Assembly: GCA_013297775.1 (NCBI GenBank)
Contig: JAAFIL010000037.1
Coordinates: 1-35,482, forward strand
Direction of reading: 5' to 3'
Length of the DNA: 35,482 nt
Source of the DNA: Bacteroidota bacterium
GTDB taxonomy: Bacteria; Bacteroidota; Bacteroidia; B-17B0; Aurantibacillaceae
A program made the translations under genes and the position numbers. The notes under the pieces are model-generated. The model did not search any database. It was not told where the DNA came from and saw nothing but the letters and a program-made list of their open reading frames with translations. Within the stretch, counting starts at the first letter, position 1. Every line of letters starts with the position of its first letter. Of the stretch, positions 8,156 to 16,315 are shown piece after piece.

Positions 8156-9430
8156 ATGCAGCCATTAGCTGAACGTGTTCGCCCTACGCAATTAGAAGAT
8201 TATATTGGTCAACAGCATTTGATTGGTGCCAATGGACCTTTAAGCCGCGCATTAGATCAAAAAGTAATTCCTTCGCTTATTTTTTGGGGGCCGCCAGGGG
8301 TTGGTAAAACCTCTTTGGCTTTGTTATTGTCTAAATCTCTTAACCGCCCGTTTTATCAGTTAAGTGCCATCAACAGTGGGGTAAAAGACATTCGCGAAGT
8401 GATTGAAAAGGCAGGCAATCAAGGTTTATTTAGTCAAAAACCACCTATTTTGTTTATTGATGAAATTCATAGGTTTAGCAAGTCGCAACAAGATAGTTTA
8501 TTGGGTGCGGTTGAAAAGGGAAGCATTACTTTGGTTGGTGCAACTACCGAAAACCCGAGTTTTGAAGTCATTAGTGCCTTGTTAAGCCGCTGTCAGGTGT
8601 ATGTATTAAAACCACTAGATAAAACAGATTTATTGCAATTGTTAGAGCAAGCTATAAAGCGCGATGTGTACTTACAAAACCAAACAATTATTTTACAAGA
8701 AACAGATGCCTTATTACGCATTAGTGGTGGCGATGCTCGAAAATTATTGAATGCCTTAGAAATAGTGGTTAATGCGCAGAGTCAAGAAACGGTTATTACG
8801 ATTACAGACGAACTGGTTCAAGCCTGCATTCAGCAAAATTTGGCTTTGTACGATAAGCAAGGCGAGCAGCATTACGACATTATTTCAGCATTTATCAAAT
8901 CCATTAGAGGCAGCGACCCCAATGCGGCTTTGTATTATTTGGCAAGAATGCTAAAGGGTGGCGAAGACCTTTTGTTTATTGCACGCCGTCTCATTATTTT
9001 AGCATCGGAAGACATTGGTAATGCTAATCCTAATGCGTTGTTATTGGCTAATGCCTGTTTTGAATCGGTTAATAAAATAGGAATGCCCGAGGCACGAATT
9101 ATTTTAGGGCAATGTGTAACGTATTTGGCATCCTCGCCCAAAAGCAACGCCGCTTACGAGGCCATAGATAAGGCACTTGAAATGGTTGAAAAAACAGGCG
9201 ATTTGCCAGTACCACTTCCATTACGAAATGCACCCACCCAATTAATGAAACAACTCGATTATGGAAAAGCCTATGCCTACGCACACGCTTATGAAACTAA
9301 TTTTGTTGAACAAGAATTTATGCCCGATGCCATTGCGGGACACACGTTTTATGTGCCAGGTGCAAATAGTAACGAGGCTAAGTTGCGTCAATACTTAAAA
9401 CAATGCTGGAAAGAAAAGTACGGTTACTGA
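8156..9430 (+). CDS. rarA: Replication-associated recombination protein RarA (MgsA family AAA+ ATPase)
   Basis: The 424-residue protein is of normal family length. MQPLAERVRPTQLEDYIGQQ is the typical N-terminus. Walker A is GPPGVGKT (residues 45-52), Walker B is LFIDEIHRF (99-107), and the sensor 1 and arginine-finger region reads GATTENPSFEVISALLSRC. The C-terminal part carries SIRGSDPNAALYYLARML and EDIGNANPNAL, characteristic of the RarA/WRNIP1 tetramerisation region. Known members load at stalled replication forks and gaps and interact with SSB. The gene is divergent from the minus-strand pair at 6861-8089, with 66 bases between the starts. It converges on the next gene with a 7-base overlap of the two 3' ends. 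Confidence 0.95.
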   Translation: MQPLAERVRPTQLEDYIGQQHLIGANGPLSRALDQKVIPSLIFWGPPGVGKTSLALLLSKSLNRPFYQLSAINSGVKDIREVIEKAGNQGLFSQKPPILFIDEIHRFSKSQQDSLLGAVEKGSITLVGATTENPSFEVISALLSRCQVYVLKPLDKTDLLQLLEQAIKRDVYLQNQTIILQETDALLRISGGDARKLLNALEIVVNAQSQETVITITDELVQACIQQNLALYDKQGEQHYDIISAFIKSIRGSDPNAALYYLARMLKGGEDLLFIARRLIILASEDIGNANPNALLLANACFESVNKIGMPEARIILGQCVTYLASSPKSNAAYEAIDKALEMVEKTGDLPVPLPLRNAPTQLMKQLDYGKAYAYAHAYETNFVEQEFMPDAIAGHTFYVPGANSNEAKLRQYLKQCWKEKYGY

Positions 9431-11496
9431 GTCTTTTTAAAAATTCCTAGTTCTTCTAACTCTTCGAGCAACACGCGTTTACCTTTGTAAAGGGCAGTAA
9501 CAAACGCATCGCTTATCCCTTTGTTAACAACGGTTTTGTTGTGCTCCCAAGCAGTTCGTAAGGTGAGGTAAGTGTTACCCGCAGTTAAGCGCACGATGCC
9601 ATCGGGCAATAATAACTCTTGAATTTTACCGATGCCTTTCATTGTCCAAAAGGGCGAATTTTTAGCGTTGCGGTAAGCACCAATTTGTATTCTAAACTCT
9701 AATCCTTCGGCACTTATATCTCCATACATGTCCACGTAGCGTTTAATTTTTTCTTGCATTTTATTGCGCGGAACAAAATTATCAGTTTCTGTGTTTTTGG
9801 TGGATGGCTCTATTTTAGTGGAAGTGGGGCTTGGTTTGGTGGGATTTGTTTTAGTGATGAGGGCACTATCTATTTTTACAACAGGAATAACGCTGTCTAT
9901 TTTTGTTTTGAAATTAAAATCCATTATTTTTTCGGTATAACCAATGGAGGTGGTTGCATCCAATTCCATTTCTTGCTGGGGATAGTCTTTGTAATTGACC
10001 ATTAGTTTATAACTATTACCCGCTGGCAAAGCAACAAGGTAATTCCCGTTTCGGTCGTTGGTTGGATAGGCTCCAAATTCTGAATTGTTTTTTGAGGGTA
10101 TTGTAACGCGTACATTAGCATCTACCGGATTTCCATCGAAGGTAACTTTACCTTTTACTAAATATAGTGCCGGTTTCGATTCTTTAAACGCGGGATCTAC
10201 TTTGTAAATATCTTTTAGCCCAAGGCCACCTTTTTTACCGCTCGAATAATAGCCTACTTTATTATTAGCCGATAAAACAAAATAAATATCGTCGCCCGTT
10301 GAATTGATGGGATAGCCTAAGTTAACTACTTTCCGAAAAACAGAATCTTTAGCATCGAGAGTGGCTGCAAAAATATCAAAATCGCCCATGCTATTTTTAC
10401 CCTTGCTGCTGTAATAAAGGGTTACACCGTCGGGGTGCATAAATGGGGCATCGTCGTCAAAAATGGTATTTACAGAGTCTCCTAAGTTTTTAACTTGGCC
10501 CCAAGTAGAGTCGGGTAAAAGGGTTGCTTTGTATAAATCGCGCCCACCAAGGCCACCAAAGCGTTCACTCGAAAAGAAAAGGGTTTTTCCATCGGGCGAA
10601 AGTGAGCAATGCCCATCCCACGAATAGGAGTTCACTTGACCACGCAGTTTTTGTGGTCTTGTAAATTGCTCGCCTATATGAAACGATTCATAAATATCGC
10701 CATGGTCATCGCCATTGTCTCTAAACACAAAGAGGCGTTGCCCATCGTTACTTAATGAAATAGCACCATCGTTAGAAATGGTATTAATACTATCGAGGCT
10801 AATGGGTGTCGAAAACGCATCGTTAACTTTGTAACTGATGTAAATATCTTCGCGGTATTCGCCATAGGTATCGGGTTGCAGTAAATTATTTAGTTTTCCT
10901 CCTATGCTTTTTGGTCCAACGTAGGTATAAATTAAAACAGATTCATCGGCATTAATAGCGGGCACATATTCTTCATCGGCCGAGTTGATAACACTTCCAA
11001 CATTTGTAATTTTTGCCAATGTAGGGTTTGCCAAAAAGTATTGGGCATTAGAAATGTATTTTTTTAATTGTTGACCCAAAGTTAAATCATCGGGGCGCGT
11101 TCTTTTGTTCGTTAAAAATAAATCTACCATTAACAGGGCCGAGTCTAAAACATTGTTGTAATGATAAGCCTTCGCTAAATCGTAAGTAATGTTATCTACT
11201 TTTTTATTTTTAGCATATACACGTCTTAATAACTCTAAAGCTTCGCCATGCTTATCGCTTCGGTAAAGGGCGCAACGCCCATATATATACCTTAAAAAGT
11301 CTTCTTTCGGGTGATTTTTATACAACTGTTCATAGATGGGTAAGGCTAAAAGATAATTTTTTTCATCGTATAGGATGAGTGCATTTTCCATGGAGTCTTT
11401 TTCTGTTTTACGCCATTTGCGCGTGTTTGTGCTTTGCGCTTTAATGAATTGCCAATTGAGTGCGAAGAGGAGGAGGATAAGAAATACGCGATTCAT
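9424..11496 (-). CDS. Secreted TPR - PD40 beta-propeller - SPOR-like protein
   Basis: This is the last gene of the four-gene surface operon. A signal peptide (MNRVFLILLL to FIKAQ|STN) is followed by TPR-like helices (about residues 28-140). A PD40/WD40-like propeller (about 170-430) contains repeats such as SLSPDGKTLFFSSERFGG, MHPDGVTLYYSSKG and LSANNKVGYYSSGKKGG. Next comes a carboxypeptidase-regulatory-like beta domain (KGKVTFDGNPVDANV), a Thr/Lys/Pro-rich linker, and a C-terminal module beginning EFRIQIGAYRNAKN that resembles SPOR. The TPR plus PD40 arrangement recalls PorE-type envelope proteins of the T9SS, but those end in an OmpA-like peptidoglycan-binding domain, which I do not see. 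A periplasmic or outer-membrane scaffold is plausible. It starts 2 bases after the preceding stop. Confidence 0.8.
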   Translation of the reverse strand: MNRVFLILLLFALNWQFIKAQSTNTRKWRKTEKDSMENALILYDEKNYLLALPIYEQLYKNHPKEDFLRYIYGRCALYRSDKHGEALELLRRVYAKNKKVDNITYDLAKAYHYNNVLDSALLMVDLFLTNKRTRPDDLTLGQQLKKYISNAQYFLANPTLAKITNVGSVINSADEEYVPAINADESVLIYTYVGPKSIGGKLNNLLQPDTYGEYREDIYISYKVNDAFSTPISLDSINTISNDGAISLSNDGQRLFVFRDNGDDHGDIYESFHIGEQFTRPQKLRGQVNSYSWDGHCSLSPDGKTLFFSSERFGGLGGRDLYKATLLPDSTWGQVKNLGDSVNTIFDDDAPFMHPDGVTLYYSSKGKNSMGDFDIFAATLDAKDSVFRKVVNLGYPINSTGDDIYFVLSANNKVGYYSSGKKGGLGLKDIYKVDPAFKESKPALYLVKGKVTFDGNPVDANVRVTIPSKNNSEFGAYPTNDRNGNYLVALPAGNSYKLMVNYKDYPQQEMELDATTSIGYTEKIMDFNFKTKIDSVIPVVKIDSALITKTNPTKPSPTSTKIEPSTKNTETDNFVPRNKMQEKIKRYVDMYGDISAEGLEFRIQIGAYRNAKNSPFWTMKGIGKIQELLLPDGIVRLTAGNTYLTLRTAWEHNKTVVNKGISDAFVTALYKGKRVLLEELEELGIFKKTQ

Positions 11497-11498
11497 GA

Positions 11499-12974
11499 TT
11501 ATAGTTTTTCGACTTTTATAGTTTTAGAGATATTACCCGAATATACTTTTAAAAAATAAATACCACTTGCAAAATTAGACAAATTTAATTTTTGATTTGA
11601 AGCGTCGAGTATATAACTTTCGAGTAAACGTCCGTCTGTTGAATATAACATAGCTTTTAACGAGTAAGTATTTAAAGATGCACCAGTAACGTGTAAAAAA
11701 TCTGTTACAGGATTAGGGTAAACTGTTAACTTTTGAACAGCGGCTTGGGTTTCGTTGAGGCCAACTAAGGTTACTCCAAAATCTAAAACCGAATCGCGCT
11801 TCACTACAAATACATCTTTGTTAATGGAATTAAAACTTTCGGTGTACCCCACTTGAATAGTTCCTTTATCTTTAGTAGGTGCAATATCGTAAGCAATGTC
11901 ATCTTCGGCAAATCCAAACGATCCTCCTTTTCCTCCAGCTACAAACGAACCAAATTGGTCGCCTGCCACCGTTTTAATATCTGTTTTATTACTTGGAACT
12001 TCCCTTGTTTCGTAAATATAAATACTTTTACAAAAGCCAGAGTTAGACCGAATGATTTTATAAACTTCTTCATCTTCGTTGGGAAGCCCAAAATTAATGT
12101 AGTGGTCAAATTGATAGGTATTATTAAACCATACGCGGAAGGCATCTTTTTTACCATTAGTAATTCCATCGCTACCTCCTGCTAAAATGGTTTGGTTATC
12201 GGGCATTACCACCACATCGTTAGCCCAATCCGATTTATTACTGCCATACATTAAGCGTCGAATAGAATCTCCATTAAGCGGATCCATATAAAACGCCCAC
12301 ATGTCTCCCAACACATCGCCTCGGCTTTTGGTATAACCCGCTACAACAACATTATTTGAGTTATCGAATGCGATGCCTTTAAATTCATCATCTTCGGAGC
12401 CACCCATAATTTTTTGCCAGAGAATAGCACCGTTAATGGTGTTTAGTTTTAAGGTAAAGGCATCTTTTTTACCGCTTCCAAAACTTTCGGTAGTACCACA
12501 AATGACAATGTTATTATCGGCACTAATGCCAGAGTCCCAAGCAAAGTCCCAATCCATACCTCCCCAAGTTTTTTGCCAAATAACTGTGCCATTTTTATCG
12601 GTTCTCACTATGTAGGCATCGTATCCGCCATTGCCAAACGAGTTGGTATAGCCTGTTACGACAAACCCCGAGTCGGGCAATAGTTCAACACTTCGGCCAA
12701 TATCGTTTACAAACCCGCCGAGCGATTTTTGCCAAAGTAAAACGCCCATGTTATCTAACTTAACTAACAACACATCGGTGTTGCCAAAACCGTAGCTACT
12801 TGTTGAGCCAACAATAATGTAATGCCCATCTAAAGTTTGTTTTACGGCGTAGCCTACATCAATGCCGCTGTAACCAAACTTCGTAAAGAATTTAAGTGGT
12901 GCTTGCGATTTAGCCTGTAAAACTAAATTTACTAGCAGCACCATTAGCAATTTTGTGAAATTTATCTTTTTCAT
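11499..12974 (-). CDS. Secreted beta-propeller repeat protein with a T9SS type A sorting domain
   Basis: The protein has 491 residues. The ATG at 12974 is chosen over one at 13019 because MKKINFTKLLMVLLVNLVLQ and AKSQ|APL form the signal peptide, and because it falls 1 base after the stop of the previous gene, which suggests translational coupling. The body consists of six or seven repeats of about 50 residues with a DGxxxVxGxTxSxGxGxxDxxLxKLxxxGxxxWQKxxGG pattern, for example GFVVTGYTNSFGNGGYDAY. This pattern is common in Bacteroidota propeller-like secreted proteins. The C-terminus is a type A sorting domain (KLTVYPNPVTDFLHV, DGRLLES, SGIYFLKV, ending KTIKVEKL). The expected destination is the cell surface or medium. 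No catalytic motif is visible. Confidence 0.85.
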   Translation of the reverse strand: MKKINFTKLLMVLLVNLVLQAKSQAPLKFFTKFGYSGIDVGYAVKQTLDGHYIIVGSTSSYGFGNTDVLLVKLDNMGVLLWQKSLGGFVNDIGRSVELLPDSGFVVTGYTNSFGNGGYDAYIVRTDKNGTVIWQKTWGGMDWDFAWDSGISADNNIVICGTTESFGSGKKDAFTLKLNTINGAILWQKIMGGSEDDEFKGIAFDNSNNVVVAGYTKSRGDVLGDMWAFYMDPLNGDSIRRLMYGSNKSDWANDVVVMPDNQTILAGGSDGITNGKKDAFRVWFNNTYQFDHYINFGLPNEDEEVYKIIRSNSGFCKSIYIYETREVPSNKTDIKTVAGDQFGSFVAGGKGGSFGFAEDDIAYDIAPTKDKGTIQVGYTESFNSINKDVFVVKRDSVLDFGVTLVGLNETQAAVQKLTVYPNPVTDFLHVTGASLNTYSLKAMLYSTDGRLLESYILDASNQKLNLSNFASGIYFLKVYSGNISKTIKVEKL

Positions 12975-12975
12975 T

Positions 12976-14232
12976 TTACTTAAATTTTTTAGCAATACTA
13001 AAAAACAAACCTTGACCAAATGTGTAGCGAGGTTCGATAAACCCTTGTAAACTATTACTTCCTAATCTAATAAAAAAACCAGGACTGTTATAAGTTACCG
13101 TTAATCCCGCGTTTAAACGCGAATAACCACCGTACCCTAAATGTAAGCTATATACCCAACGTTTCCAAACATATTCGGGTTCAATGAATACATATGGTTT
13201 ATAATTGGCATTAAAAATATGCCTAAAGCCAGTATTCAAGATATAGTGTGAGTTCTCGAAATAGATGCGATTAATTAAAACTAAATTAGTAGGAATGTTG
13301 ACGTTGAACGATTCGTAACGGGCATTAGTTAAACTTTTGAATAAACTATCGGTATTAATTTTTTTAAGAGTACTATCGCGCAAATCGAGTACGTTGTTAA
13401 CATTGTAGCCATTAAACTTCAGAACCGAATCGCTGTTTAATTGAACACTATTGTTTTGCCAATGGATAAACCCGATATTATTGGCATTTACCGTTAACAC
13501 GCTGCGTTTCCCAACTTTACTTTTATAGGGGGTTTCGAAAAAAATATCGGCACTTGCGCCAATGCCATTAAATGCAAAAATATTTTTATTACTAGTATCG
13601 CTTAATGCCAAATTAAAATTGGAGTTAAGGACTAATTCGCTTCCGTCGGGACTGGTATATAATGACGAGTTTTTACTTGCTTTAAAAAAAGCCAATTGCT
13701 CACCTTTAATAAATGATAAACTAACGCCAATTTTTGCAACCGAATCTACTTTGTGCATGATAATACCAACTTTCAACTCTTGAAAACGAAGGGCATTAAT
13801 GCTGGTACCCGCTAAATTAGCCGTTTGTCCGGCATACGGTTTATTTCCATAAAACAGTAATCCAAAAAAATCGCGCGTAAAAGTAGCATTTGCATTTTGT
13901 TGACTTTTAACACCCAATAAAATATCGAATTTAGAATTACCCTTTATAAAGGCACTCAAATCGTAGTTTAAATTAATGCCAAAATTACTTTCGCTTTTTT
14001 GTTTTTGAAGGGCTTCATTTTTTTGCCAGTTTTCAATTTTACCACCCCAAATAAATTTATTAATTAAACCATTAGGAATACCATTAGAACCTGCGTCGTA
14101 ATCTAAGTTAAACGATACAGAACGGCGCGTGTATTCGTAATTAATAAATTCAGTGTTATATTGCGCAAAACTTAAACCGATTATTAGTACTAAAATTAAG
14201 GTTAAGAAATGCGTGCTTACTTTCATCTTCAT
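12976..14232 (-). CDS. Probable outer-membrane beta-barrel protein (DUF5723-like)
   Basis: The protein has 418 residues with a signal peptide (KVSTHFLTLILVLIIGLSFAQ|YNT). The rest is alternating beta-strand sequence with aromatic girdles, for example VLINRIYFENSHYIL, YVFIEPEYVWKRWVYSL and AGLTVTYNSPGFFIRLG, and it ends in a C-terminal aromatic strand (GLFFSIAKKFK). The segment LTVNANNIGFIHWQNN resembles the DUF5723 family of Bacteroidota outer-membrane proteins. That assignment is from memory and moderately sure. Its ATG overlaps the stop of the upstream lipoprotein gene in the classic ATGA form (14232-14229), and the next gene begins 1 base after its own stop. The tight coupling suggests that the lipoprotein and the barrel are made in fixed proportion. 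Met3 is an alternative start. Confidence 0.8.
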   Translation of the reverse strand: MKMKVSTHFLTLILVLIIGLSFAQYNTEFINYEYTRRSVSFNLDYDAGSNGIPNGLINKFIWGGKIENWQKNEALQKQKSESNFGINLNYDLSAFIKGNSKFDILLGVKSQQNANATFTRDFFGLLFYGNKPYAGQTANLAGTSINALRFQELKVGIIMHKVDSVAKIGVSLSFIKGEQLAFFKASKNSSLYTSPDGSELVLNSNFNLALSDTSNKNIFAFNGIGASADIFFETPYKSKVGKRSVLTVNANNIGFIHWQNNSVQLNSDSVLKFNGYNVNNVLDLRDSTLKKINTDSLFKSLTNARYESFNVNIPTNLVLINRIYFENSHYILNTGFRHIFNANYKPYVFIEPEYVWKRWVYSLHLGYGGYSRLNAGLTVTYNSPGFFIRLGSNSLQGFIEPRYTFGQGLFFSIAKKFK

Positions 14233-15821
14233 GGCTTTACCGTATAATTCACATCTACAATAATCTTCATACTTAGTCTATAGGTTTCTAAAAGTTTAAT
14301 TTCGGGTGGGTTAGGAGGCATTATCAAACGCGCTACAATTTTTATAGTTTTGGTTTTCTTTAAATGTTCGATGCGTTGATAGTTAACAGGAATGCTTAAA
14401 TCGCTACTCACCGAACTGGTTACAATATTTTGAGCATTAACATTACCTGAGGCAATGGTATTATTAGCGGCATTAAAAACCGAATCTATAACCGCATTCG
14501 TACTATCTTGCATATACGCCTGAAGTTTTATTTGAAATGGAAAACCATTGTTTGTTTTTACAATAAATCGGCCAGCATTTATATTATCAATTTGTTTAAT
14601 TTGACTTAAATCTACTTTTGAAAGTGCAGTTAAATCAAATCGGTTGGCACTAAAGCTAAGAGGTATATCTATGTTGGCATCTATCCGAATAGATGAGTTG
14701 AGATAAGCAAAATCGTTGAATCCACTCGTATTACCTAGCGGATTAACAAGAATACTTCCTTTGTATTTGAGGTACTCGGGCAGTAATTCTAAACAATTTT
14801 TGAGATTACTATTCGAGTTATCGAGTATAATTTGTTTAACGCTAGATGAATATGGATTATACCATACACCCGTTTTGTTAGCGCGGTTAATATTAATGTT
14901 GGCCAAATTGGGGGCATTTAAACCTACCATTTGATTATTGGTTTTATTAACGGAAACAATGTCGCTTAGACCCGCCGATAGTTCGCATCCAAAATCGTTT
15001 ATAATTTTAAACTCGGCTTTAGCTGAATTGAGTTTAAAATTGGTTGCTGTTAAATTTTTTGCAATATCTAATTTTGTACTATCGGCTTTTAATTCGATGG
15101 TTTGTTTACCAAAATAACCTTCGACGTAGCGTGGTAAAAAATTATTATACGAAATTTTTAAGGTAACGCCCTGCCCTGTTTGAATAGTTGCTATTTGGGC
15201 ATTTGAACTAACTTTCACGGAGTAGTTTTGACTAATTGTATTTAAAAGACCGCCACTACCAGTCATGTTAAGGGTGTAGCCCGCTAAATCATAAAACCGT
15301 GTTTGCCCGATGGTGTCGTAACCCGCAAGGGTTTCGCTAACTTCTAATGGAAGTCCGTTTTTAACAATGCCCGGAAACGAATAGTTAAAATCAATAGGCT
15401 GCGAATAGCTATTTTTAAATTGAACTTTTAGCTGCCCCTTTTGCATTTCGGCATACCTAAGGCCAATGCCATTCGGGAATTTGAAGGTTAAAGGTTGCTG
15501 CACACCTGCCGCCAACGCTTGCCCTGGGCTAATCGAAACAGGAAAGAGCGTCCAAGTATAACCACTGGTGATAATGGTATCAGGAATTTCGATTAAACTA
15601 TCCAACTCTAACTTGGCTAAAGTTCTGTTAATGGTTAAATGCAAAAGTCCCGTATTATCTGTTTCGAATAAGCTGTCTCCTAAAAAATTGCTGATGTTAA
15701 GTTCGGCATTAATTACTGGAGAAAGAACATCTAAATCCCAACTGGTTTCTCCTCTTTTACGGCAGCTACTTAAACCTAATAGGATAAATAACCAAACCAA
15801 AAGAAATAGTGAGTGCCTCAT
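14229..15821 (-). CDS. Large surface or periplasmic lipoprotein of unknown function, first gene of the coupled operon
   Basis: The protein has 530 residues from the ATG at 15821. The frame is open upstream to 15965, but only this start gives MRHSLFLLVWLF, a hydrophobic core and the lipobox LSSC (residues 17-20), followed by RKRGE. The -7 box at 15827 also lies just before it. The mature part is beta-rich (LLHLTINRTLAKLELD, GQLKVQFKNSYSQPIDFNYSF, AEFKIINDFGCELSAG) and has no motif that I recognise. It may be an outer-membrane lipoprotein partner of the following beta-barrel, because the two genes share a 4-base ATGA overlap, but this is inference from order only. Confidence 0.8.
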   Translation of the reverse strand: MRHSLFLLVWLFILLGLSSCRKRGETSWDLDVLSPVINAELNISNFLGDSLFETDNTGLLHLTINRTLAKLELDSLIEIPDTIITSGYTWTLFPVSISPGQALAAGVQQPLTFKFPNGIGLRYAEMQKGQLKVQFKNSYSQPIDFNYSFPGIVKNGLPLEVSETLAGYDTIGQTRFYDLAGYTLNMTGSGGLLNTISQNYSVKVSSNAQIATIQTGQGVTLKISYNNFLPRYVEGYFGKQTIELKADSTKLDIAKNLTATNFKLNSAKAEFKIINDFGCELSAGLSDIVSVNKTNNQMVGLNAPNLANININRANKTGVWYNPYSSSVKQIILDNSNSNLKNCLELLPEYLKYKGSILVNPLGNTSGFNDFAYLNSSIRIDANIDIPLSFSANRFDLTALSKVDLSQIKQIDNINAGRFIVKTNNGFPFQIKLQAYMQDSTNAVIDSVFNAANNTIASGNVNAQNIVTSSVSSDLSIPVNYQRIEHLKKTKTIKIVARLIMPPNPPEIKLLETYRLSMKIIVDVNYTVKP

Positions 15822-15826
15822 ATTTA

Positions 15827-15834
15827 CAAATATA
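15827..15834 (-). promoter_or_regulatory. Candidate -7 box TATATTTG of the four-gene surface operon
   Basis: The minus strand reads TATATTTG, an exact TAnnTTTG match, with only 5 bases between it and the ATG at 15821. A T-rich -33-like patch (TTTTTC) precedes it by about 18 bases. If it is used, the transcript would begin within a few bases of the start codon, so the message would be leaderless or nearly so. It supports the choice of this ATG over the longer frame. Confidence 0.45.
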
Positions 15835-15914
15835 GGTTTTTCTATTAATTTGAAAAAGTTATATGTTAAGCAAAACATGAAGTGGAAAGGTAAATTTAAG
15901 TAAACGCGTATAAA

Positions 15915-16122
15915 ATGTTTTATTACCTCTTTTATAAAGACTTTAAAAAAGTAGATTCGCTGCAATTAGATAGGTATTTTATTAACCGCGATTTTAAGAA
16001 AGAGGAACTTTAGAATAAAATAGCTAACTCTGTAAAATACTTAAATCAACATTTAAAAAATGAGTTAGATGGAAATAGACCGTCGAAATCTATCACAAAA
16101 CAAAACCTGCCGCAGTGATTAG
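15915..16122 (+). pseudogene. Decayed ORF fragment
   Basis: A plus-strand frame starts at ATG 15915 and reads MFYYLFYKDFKKVDSLQLD to KKEEL, meets TAG at 16011-16013, and continues in the same frame as NKIANSVKYLNQHLKNELDG to TKQNLPQ before a second stop. The codon use and the Lys/Asn/Leu-rich helical look are coding-like, but no family is recognised. The LKNELDG part is repeated after palindromic element 1 as RLKNELGG (16292-16315), which suggests a gene end broken or duplicated when repeats entered the region. This could also be noncoding DNA that is open by chance. Confidence 0.3.
16053..16076 (+). repeat. 24-bp direct repeat, copy A
   Basis: It matches 16292-16315 at 21 of 24 positions (core GAGTTAG). 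The two copies lie on either side of palindromic element 1, and both read as LKNEL-type peptide in one frame. They may be a duplicated gene end or a flank duplicated during insertion. Confidence 0.6.
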
Positions 16123-16134
16123 AAATGTTTTTAT

Positions 16135-16268
16135 CTCGTCCTTGTTTAGCGAAGCGTAACGAGGACGTTTTAGAACTGCGTTTGTAACGCAGATAAAGTG
16201 ATAGCGTTGGCGTTACAAACGCCCATTTAGCTCGTCCTCGTTTCCGCTAACGCTCAAACAAGGACGAG
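16135..16268. repeat. Palindromic element 1 (134 bp, nested inverted repeats)
   Basis: The outer arms CTCGTCCTTGTTTAGCG (16135-16151) and CGCTCAAACAAGGACGAG (16251-16268) pair except for one extra base. The inner arms GCGTTTGTAACGC (16178-16190) and GCGTTACAAACGC (16210-16222) pair perfectly around a 19-base loop. Each outer arm is itself part of a smaller hairpin (16137-16146 with 16158-16167; the same on the right). The whole can fold as one long hairpin or as three stem-loops. This form is typical of dispersed REP/REPIN-like or MITE-like repeats. No transposase gene is present nearby. Confidence 0.8.
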
Positions 16269-16291
16269 GGGAAAGAGGAATTAAGAAACGC

Positions 16292-16315
16292 TTAAAAAAC
16301 GAGTTAGGTGGAATT
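16292..16315 (+). repeat. 24-bp direct repeat, copy B
   Basis: This is the second copy of the repeat at 16053-16076, with 3 differences. Its last three bases overlap the first bases of palindromic element 2. Confidence 0.6.

Noticed and set aside
9424-15821. Defence or toxin system in the four-gene operon
   Set aside because: All four products carry export signals and beta-barrel, propeller, TPR or sorting domains, with no nuclease, ATPase, toxin or sensor motif.
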